From GWE2-51-13 sp942492825 (GTDB taxonomy: Bacteria; Bacillota_I; Bacilli_A; Erysipelotrichales; Erysipelotrichaceae): DNA of 64,000 bases. The stretch is from NCBI GenBank assembly GCA_942492825.1, contig OW818635.1:1116001-1180000 (forward strand). The letters run 5' to 3'. The position numbers and the translations under genes were made by a program. Shown here in pieces: positions 59,586 to 64,000 of the stretch; position 1 is the first letter of the stretch, and the number at the start of each line of letters is the position of its first letter. The notes under the pieces were generated by a model, which was not told the origin of the DNA, did no database searches, and saw only the letters and a program-made list of their open reading frames with translations.

Positions 59586-60089
59586 CTAATTATTGAAGTT
59601 CCCGTTATTGTGACTGGCTTGCGCTTGTTGTGCCATGACCGCATCGATCGCAAGCACGACCGCCAAGGCCATGATTTCATCCTTCGGATCCGCCACATTC
59701 AAGACATACGTATCGCCCCACGTCAGCCATTCCTTATGAATCTCAACCACCGGACCTTCCGGTCCATAGACAGCGTAATCATGACCGGTGAAGTTCCCTT
59801 CGACCTTCCAATCCAACCCCTCGATGTCGTATTTGGGTTTGAAGACGGAGAACTTCGCTTTGATTTCCGCCACATCTTGACCGTCCACCGAAACGAAGAA
59901 CTTGGGCAAGAACGAGAGTAGTTTTTGATGGATGAAGGCGACTTCCGAATGATTCAAGTCATTGACATGGAGTTTCTTCCCTAAGGTGAAGACTTCCCCT
60001 TCAACTTTGAATCGTTCATTCTGAGCTTCGTCATAGACGGTGAACTTATCGCCCCAAGAAAATACTTTTTGTTTGATCAGGAGTTTCAT
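59586..60089 (-). CDS. LURP-one-related (YxjI-like) protein
   Basis: This 167-residue protein looks like the LURP-one-related/tubby-like C-terminal family: repeated beta strands such as KQKVFSWGDKFTVYDE, FKVEGEVFTLGKKLHV and DYAVYGPEGPVVEIHKEWLTWGDTYVLNV (blocks), ending in a small helix and an Asn-rich tail. Function in bacteria is unknown, though the fold may bind lipids. GAGGTG precedes ATG 60089. Single gene. Confidence 0.8.
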   Translation of the reverse strand: MKLLIKQKVFSWGDKFTVYDEAQNERFKVEGEVFTLGKKLHVNDLNHSEVAFIHQKLLSFLPKFFVSVDGQDVAEIKAKFSVFKPKYDIEGLDWKVEGNFTGHDYAVYGPEGPVVEIHKEWLTWGDTYVLNVADPKDEIMALAVVLAIDAVMAQQAQASHNNGNFNN

Positions 60090-60121
60090 TTTGAACACCT
60101 CTCTTTCTTTTATTATGGAAT

Positions 60122-60149
60122 AAAAAAACGAAAGTCACAAGGACCTTCG
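60122..60149 (-). terminator. terminator of the DedA gene
   Basis: CGAAGGTC and GACTTTCG (8 bp with one G-T pair, 5-nt loop) followed by TTTTTTT on the minus strand. Confidence 0.8.
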
Positions 60150-60156
60150 CACTGAA

Positions 60157-60765
60157 TTATGCTTTTCGGTTTTTTCGAATCAGATAGACCACCAAGCCGA
60201 CACCAATCAATCCAAGAACCGTATAGGTAACCGTCGAGTAAACATCCATATACTCCAAGATGACTTCCCATTTCTCCCCAAGCAATGCGCCGGCACCGAC
60301 CAAGATTGTATTCCAGATCAAAGTTCCGATGGTTGTCAGAATCATGAATTTACCCAACTTCATGCGCGCGATTCCGGCAGGAATGGAAATCAAGCTGCGC
60401 AAGATCGGAATCATGCGGCAGATGAAAACGGTGATGCTTCCGCGCTTCTCAAACCAATGTTGGGCATTGCGGACATCCTCGACTTTTAACCTGAGTATAT
60501 GTCCATACTTTGTCACGATCGCTTCGAATTGTTCGATGCGCATGACACTGCCCAATCCGAAGAGTAACAACGCACCGGCCAACGAACCCAAGGTTGAGGC
60601 AAAGATCATACCCGGCACGGTTAAGGAAGTGGTCGTGGTAACGAAACCGCCAAAGGTCAAAATGACTTCGGAGGGAATCGGTGGAAATACATTTTCGATG
60701 AATATCATGAAGAAGGTTCCGAAATAGCCGAACTTCTCGATAATCATCATGATCCAAGCTTGCAT
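60157..60765 (-). CDS. DedA-family membrane protein
   Basis: This 202-residue protein has the DedA signatures FIENVFPPIPSEVIL and the C-terminal FICRMIPILRSLISIPAGIARM (two blocks) with several hydrophobic segments. DedA proteins move lipid carriers such as undecaprenyl phosphate or phosphatidylethanolamine between leaflets. GGAGAG is close to the ATG. Single gene with its own terminator. Confidence 0.93.
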   Translation of the reverse strand: MQAWIMMIIEKFGYFGTFFMIFIENVFPPIPSEVILTFGGFVTTTTSLTVPGMIFASTLGSLAGALLLFGLGSVMRIEQFEAIVTKYGHILRLKVEDVRNAQHWFEKRGSITVFICRMIPILRSLISIPAGIARMKLGKFMILTTIGTLIWNTILVGAGALLGEKWEVILEYMDVYSTVTYTVLGLIGVGLVVYLIRKNRKA

Positions 60766-60837
60766 CGTTTCTCTCCTTCATCGGTTTCCCGTGGTATCTA
60801 TCATAACCAATTTGGTAATCTTACGCAACATTCGAAT

Positions 60838-60859
60838 AAAAAAGCGGTGATTCCCGCTT
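60838..60859 (-). terminator. terminator of tRNA-Leu
   Basis: AAGCGG and CCGCTT (6 bp, 6-nt loop) followed by TTTTTT on the minus strand. Confidence 0.75.
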
Positions 60860-60869
60860 AAGATTCAAA

Positions 60870-60952
60870 TGGTGCACCAGGCGGGACTTGAACCCGCACG
60901 GTTGCCCACACGCTTCTGAGACGTGCGCGTATGCCTATTCCGCCACTGGTGC
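60870..60952 (-). tRNA. tRNA-Leu (anticodon CAG)
   Basis: The minus strand forms a class II cloverleaf of 83 nt: acceptor GCACCAG/CTGGTGC, D-arm GCG/CGC, anticodon stem CACGT/GCGTG with loop CTCAGAA, a variable arm (TGGGCAACCG), T-loop TTCAAGT, discriminator A and encoded CCA. Confidence 0.93.
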
Positions 60953-61003
60953 GTGACTGCTTTACAATTATAACAAATCCAATTATATTTTCCACTCTTT
61001 TTT

Positions 61004-61028
61004 AAAAAAAGGCGGGAATGTTCCCGCC
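61004..61028 (-). terminator. terminator of the ABC-2 exporter operon
   Basis: GGCGGGAA and TTCCCGCC (8 bp, short loop) followed by TTTTTTT on the minus strand. Confidence 0.85.
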
Positions 61029-61029
61029 C

Positions 61030-61827
61030 TTATAGGTGAAGATCTCTGCGTGGGAAGCGGATAAACGCCATTCCCAAGCCAATCAGAATTAGGATTCCGG
61101 AAAGACCGAGATAGATCGGATCCAATGTCAGCGAGTCTAAGATTTGGTCGGCTGGGAAATACTTGAGGGTGATTAAGGGACGCATCCAATCCGAATTCTC
61201 CATTAAATCCATGACGATGCTTCCTAGATATGTGAATCCCATGACGCTCAACATGATCATCGAGGATTTGCGCGGGTCGTTGAGAGCGCCTGAGAAGCCG
61301 AAGGAAACGACGTAGAAGACCAACATGATGACGGTCAGTGCCAAGAGAAACAGCGTAATTTCAGCTGAAATATCCTGGTTCGCGACTTGTTTGACGATGG
61401 GATACGAAATCAGGGCGTCGACTGCGACGAAACCGAAAACATATACCAAACCGGCCAAGAGCTTTTGGCCAAGGATCCAACCTTTGGCGACCGGTTTTAC
61501 CATCAGAAATTCGGCGGTGTGGTCGCGTTCTTCCTTGGCTAAGATGCCCGAACCAAGGATGATCGCATAGACGATCCCCATGATCAAGACGTAAAAGTGG
61601 ATGATTCCGTAGAATCCGCCGACCGAGGAAACGTCGATGTTGACCATGCCGAACATCGCTAAAAACGCTTTGGGGAAAGAGTCGAACAACTTCGAAATGT
61701 CTTGTCCGCCTTCCGCATACATTCCGGCGTACTTACCCATTCCGGCCCCGACCATAAATAAGATGCCGATCGACCAGAACAGTAGATACTTCCAATACAT
61801 CTTCATTTCATGAAAGAATAAGTTCAT
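61030..61827 (-). CDS. ABC-2 type transporter permease
   Basis: This 265-residue protein has six hydrophobic segments and the ABC-2 permease pattern: ERDHTAEFLMVKPV after the second segment, which contacts the ATPase. AGGAGG 8 nt before ATG 61827 decides over the GTG at 61836. It is the third gene of an exporter operon; both permeases are similar in length and motif (TxxFLxxKPV), so a heterodimer is expected. Substrate unknown. Confidence 0.88.
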   Translation of the reverse strand: MNLFFHEMKMYWKYLLFWSIGILFMVGAGMGKYAGMYAEGGQDISKLFDSFPKAFLAMFGMVNIDVSSVGGFYGIIHFYVLIMGIVYAIILGSGILAKEERDHTAEFLMVKPVAKGWILGQKLLAGLVYVFGFVAVDALISYPIVKQVANQDISAEITLFLLALTVIMLVFYVVSFGFSGALNDPRKSSMIMLSVMGFTYLGSIVMDLMENSDWMRPLITLKYFPADQILDSLTLDPIYLGLSGILILIGLGMAFIRFPRRDLHL

Positions 61828-61839
61828 GGTGAGCACCTC

Positions 61840-62634
61840 CTAAAGTGCGTGGATATCCTTCTTTGTGTAAACCAAGTAACTGACGCCGATCATGGCTAAA
61901 ATGAGGAAACATGACCAGGCCAGAAAGATCGGATCGAGGGATTGGGTCGCAATGACTTCAAACTTGTCGAAGAACTGGAACGGCGATAACCATTGGATCC
62001 AGGGATCATCGAAGATTCCTTTCATCATGTTCAAGATGAAGAAACCGGTCACGATGCCTAAGGCATAGGGTGCGATCGAACGTAGTTTGCGAAGCGTCGC
62101 CCCAAGGAGAATCCCGATGGACGCGAAGATTGCCGAACAAAGAAATATGACCAAACTGACCAATATCAAGCCGATCATCGAGAAGGTTTCCCCGGTAATC
62201 GAAAGACCGAATACGGTAAACGCGAAGAGACAGAGATTGGTTGCGGCCAGAATCGTGAAAATGGCCGCGATTTTCATGGTAAGAATGCTGGAACGACGGA
62301 CCGGTTTGGTGATCAAGAAATCCATCGTGTGCGCCTTGGTTTCGCGACCGATGACTTGCAGACCAAGGATAAATCCTTGGAAAGCGACCATCACCTGCAC
62401 GTAAACCGCAATAAAGGAATAGAAACCCAAGATCGTAAAGAATTGGTTGGGATCGAAGTCCAACCCTTCCAAGAGTTCTTTGGGATAGTTTTCAAGCATC
62501 TTGATGAGTTCGGCCGATCCCGAATAAAATGCGGGGAAAACCTGGATAAATCCGAACGCGACGATACCTAACATCACAATCCAGATCAAGGTGCTTTTGA
62601 GACTGCTTTTGATTTCGAAAAGGAAAATGTTCAT
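61840..62634 (-). CDS. ABC-2 type transporter permease
   Basis: This 264-residue protein has six hydrophobic segments and TKAHTMDFLITKPVRRS in the coupling position (matching the next gene's AEFLMVKPV). It lies 3 nt after the ATPase gene and 12 nt before its partner permease. The exporter resembles bacteriocin, lantibiotic-immunity or nucleoside/peptide export systems, but no precursor peptide gene is seen. Confidence 0.88.
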   Translation of the reverse strand: MNIFLFEIKSSLKSTLIWIVMLGIVAFGFIQVFPAFYSGSAELIKMLENYPKELLEGLDFDPNQFFTILGFYSFIAVYVQVMVAFQGFILGLQVIGRETKAHTMDFLITKPVRRSSILTMKIAAIFTILAATNLCLFAFTVFGLSITGETFSMIGLILVSLVIFLCSAIFASIGILLGATLRKLRSIAPYALGIVTGFFILNMMKGIFDDPWIQWLSPFQFFDKFEVIATQSLDPIFLAWSCFLILAMIGVSYLVYTKKDIHAL

Positions 62635-62637
62635 GAC

Positions 62638-63516
62638 CTACTCCTTCTCGTAGTAATGCATGAAGATCTCTTCGAGATCCGGTTCGCTCATGCTGATGCG
62701 GACGACATCCAACTGCGAAAGTTTCGCCAACAATTCGTTGGTATCCCCTTTGTATAAGAAAGATACATCTTTTCCGTTGACGACGAAATTGTTCATGCTT
62801 CCGTTGAGGAAATCTTGGGGAACTTCGGTGTTGGTTTCCATGGCGACCTTCAAGTACATGCTTTCGGTCAAGGATGCCATCGTATCGATGCGGATGATGC
62901 GTCCATCTTTGATGATGGCGACGCGATCGCAGATTTTCTGGACTTCGCTGAGGATATGGGAAGAGAACAGAACGGTCGCTCCGCGACGGTTTTCTTCTTT
63001 AAGAATCTCAAAGAATGTCTGCTGCATCAAGGGATCCAATCCACCAGTCGGTTCGTCAAGGATGATTAACTGCGGCGAATGAAGCAAGCCTTGGACGATC
63101 CCGACTTTCTTCTTGTTACCGTAGGATAGATCATCGATCTTACGGTTCAAGTCGAGATCGAGTCGTTTCGTCAATTCTTTGATTTTGGCGGAACAATCTT
63201 TCTTATAAAACGATGCGGAATACGCAAGTAGGTCTTTGACCTTCATGTTCTCATAGTAGAAGACTTCCGAGGGCAGATATCCGATTTCCTCATGGATCTT
63301 CGCATAGTCTTTCTGACAGTCCAAGCCGAACACGGACGCGCTTCCGCCGGTCGGTTTGATTAGGTCCAGCAATAACCGGATCGTCGTTGATTTCCCGGCA
63401 CCGTTAGGTCCGATAAATCCGAAAATCTCGCCTTTTTCGATCGTTAGGTCGACATCGATGATTCCACGTGATTTCCCATAATATTTGGTAAGTTTCTTTG
63501 TCTCGATAATGCCCAT
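62638..63516 (-). CDS. ABC-2 exporter ATP-binding protein
   Basis: This 292-residue ATPase has Walker A GPNGAGKST, signature LSYGNKKKVG (in place of LSGGQ), Walker B LIILDEPTGGLDP and the H-loop SSHILSEV. The C-terminal 80 residues are an accessory domain typical of BcrA/NatA-type ATPases. Together with the two permeases it forms a simple ABC-2 exporter. AGGAGG precedes the ATG. Confidence 0.92.
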   Translation of the reverse strand: MGIIETKKLTKYYGKSRGIIDVDLTIEKGEIFGFIGPNGAGKSTTIRLLLDLIKPTGGSASVFGLDCQKDYAKIHEEIGYLPSEVFYYENMKVKDLLAYSASFYKKDCSAKIKELTKRLDLDLNRKIDDLSYGNKKKVGIVQGLLHSPQLIILDEPTGGLDPLMQQTFFEILKEENRRGATVLFSSHILSEVQKICDRVAIIKDGRIIRIDTMASLTESMYLKVAMETNTEVPQDFLNGSMNNFVVNGKDVSFLYKGDTNELLAKLSQLDVVRISMSEPDLEEIFMHYYEKE

Positions 63517-63616
63517 GACAGCCTCCTGAAGGAGCGAATATCTCCATTAGAAATTGTATTCCTTTCTATATGGGTATGCAAGTTCTATCGTTTGGAAGTT
63601 GGCAGTTTGATGGGTA

Positions 63617-63637
63617 AAGAAAAAGCCCTTGCGGGCT
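63617..63637 (-). terminator. terminator of the truncated gene
   Basis: TAGCCC/GGGCT stem with a 4-nt loop followed by TTTTTCTTT on the minus strand; it includes the stop codon. Confidence 0.75.
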
Positions 63638-64000
63638 AAGGTGTAACGACGATCGGTTTGATGGTGATCTTGTCAGCTGCGAAACGTGTTGAAACGTTTT
63701 CTTCACTTAAATAGGTCTTAGCACTTTCGCTTAGGTTACTTGAACTATTCACCAACGCAATCAAGACACGTCCATTTCCGAGATCGGCGACGATGGTCGC
63801 CCCGGCATATTCGCCGGTTAGATCGAGTTCGCTTTGGTTAAGCGCTTTGAATCGGACGATCGGTTCGAATTCACCTTTTTCGTGATAATAGATACCGAAC
63901 TCATCCATGGTTAAGTTATAGAGCGTTTCCAATCGGTCTGGTAAAGTACCCGCAAACGCGACGGTTGAATTGATTGAGGACAAGGTGAGTGTTGTAACAC
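63636..64000 (-). CDS. hypothetical protein, C-terminal part (5' end outside window)
   Basis: The frame is open to the right edge and ends in TAG at 63636, giving at least 121 residues. The visible part is mostly beta-strand and loop (TMDEFGIYYHEKGEFEPIV, ATIVADLGNGRVLIALV as separate blocks), with no membrane segment or catalytic motif. No family is recognised. It lies upstream of the ABC exporter on the same strand but is separated from it by a terminator. Confidence 0.6.
   Translation of the reverse strand, partial: VTTLTLSSINSTVAFAGTLPDRLETLYNLTMDEFGIYYHEKGEFEPIVRFKALNQSELDLTGEYAGATIVADLGNGRVLIALVNSSSNLSESAKTYLSEENVSTRFAADKITIKPIVVTP

Noticed and set aside
1..64000. CRISPR arrays, IS elements, prophage or replication origin
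   Set aside because: No regularly spaced repeats, transposase or integrase genes, terminal repeats or DnaA-box clusters were seen on either strand.

Overview
The window looks like chromosomal DNA of a fermentative, probably anaerobic or microaerotolerant low-to-mid-GC Bacillota (Erysipelotrichia-like or a walled relative of the Mollicutes lineage). Evidence: a FabK-type fatty-acid operon, PTS mannitol uptake with an MtlR activator, good Shine-Dalgarno sequences, TGG used for Trp with TGA as stop, no outer-membrane genes, acetate kinase plus butyryl-CoA dehydrogenase/Etf, a class I (oxygen-labile) fumarase, and a hemerythrin/Crp-Fnr module. The lineage is an inference; no rRNA is present. There is no phage, IS element or CRISPR array.

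Layout. 1-7.97 kb: a tightly overlapping fatty-acid synthesis operon, acpP(end)-accB-accCDA-fabK-fabD-fabG-fabF-fabZ. Biotin carboxylase and both carboxyltransferase subunits form one continuous polypeptide. 7.98-17.2 kb (mostly minus): SDR/solo lipoyl protein/LipB, a DUF362 protein after a long gene-free stretch, lipid and RNA housekeeping genes, XRE regulator, cold-shock protein, transaldolase-like protein, an AT-rich isochorismatase-family gene and tRNA-Thr. 17.3-20.8 kb: maf, an ABC-F ATPase behind an apparent uORF-controlled attenuator, coaD, and a TetR regulator.

20.9-36.7 kb: a short-chain acyl-CoA regulon. A minus-strand operon (thiolase, SDR reductase, alpha/beta hydrolase, divergent KASIII, LIV-type ABC transporter, CoA-transferase, second hydrolase) is divergent from ackA and a maoC-acd-etfB-etfA operon. 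Together these can interconvert acetyl-CoA and butyrate through probably (R)-3-hydroxybutyryl-CoA. Three promoters carry the same dyad, TGAA-N6-TTCA, and a TetR gene lies at the end of the cluster. 36.9-42.5 kb: mannitol PTS, activator and dehydrogenase.

42.7-49.4 kb: redox and metal genes. These include a two-cluster ferredoxin-like protein, a P-type ATPase with an unusual CPG motif, an HMA protein, a DUF438/hemerythrin/PAS protein with a Crp/Fnr-type site centred near -41.5, the Crp/Fnr regulator, fumarase, and a compact pseudoknot-capable leader RNA in front of fumarase, then msrB. 49.4-54.4 kb: a two-component system divergent from a membrane methyltransferase and a membrane-anchored serine hydrolase. 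54.5-57.4 kb: a four-domain CoA-disulfide reductase/rhodanese/TusA/DsrE fusion controlled by an ArsR repressor whose 26-bp operator covers its promoter. 57.5-64 kb: a DprA-like/WYL pair, LURP-one-like protein, DedA, tRNA-Leu, an ABC-2 exporter and a truncated gene at the edge.
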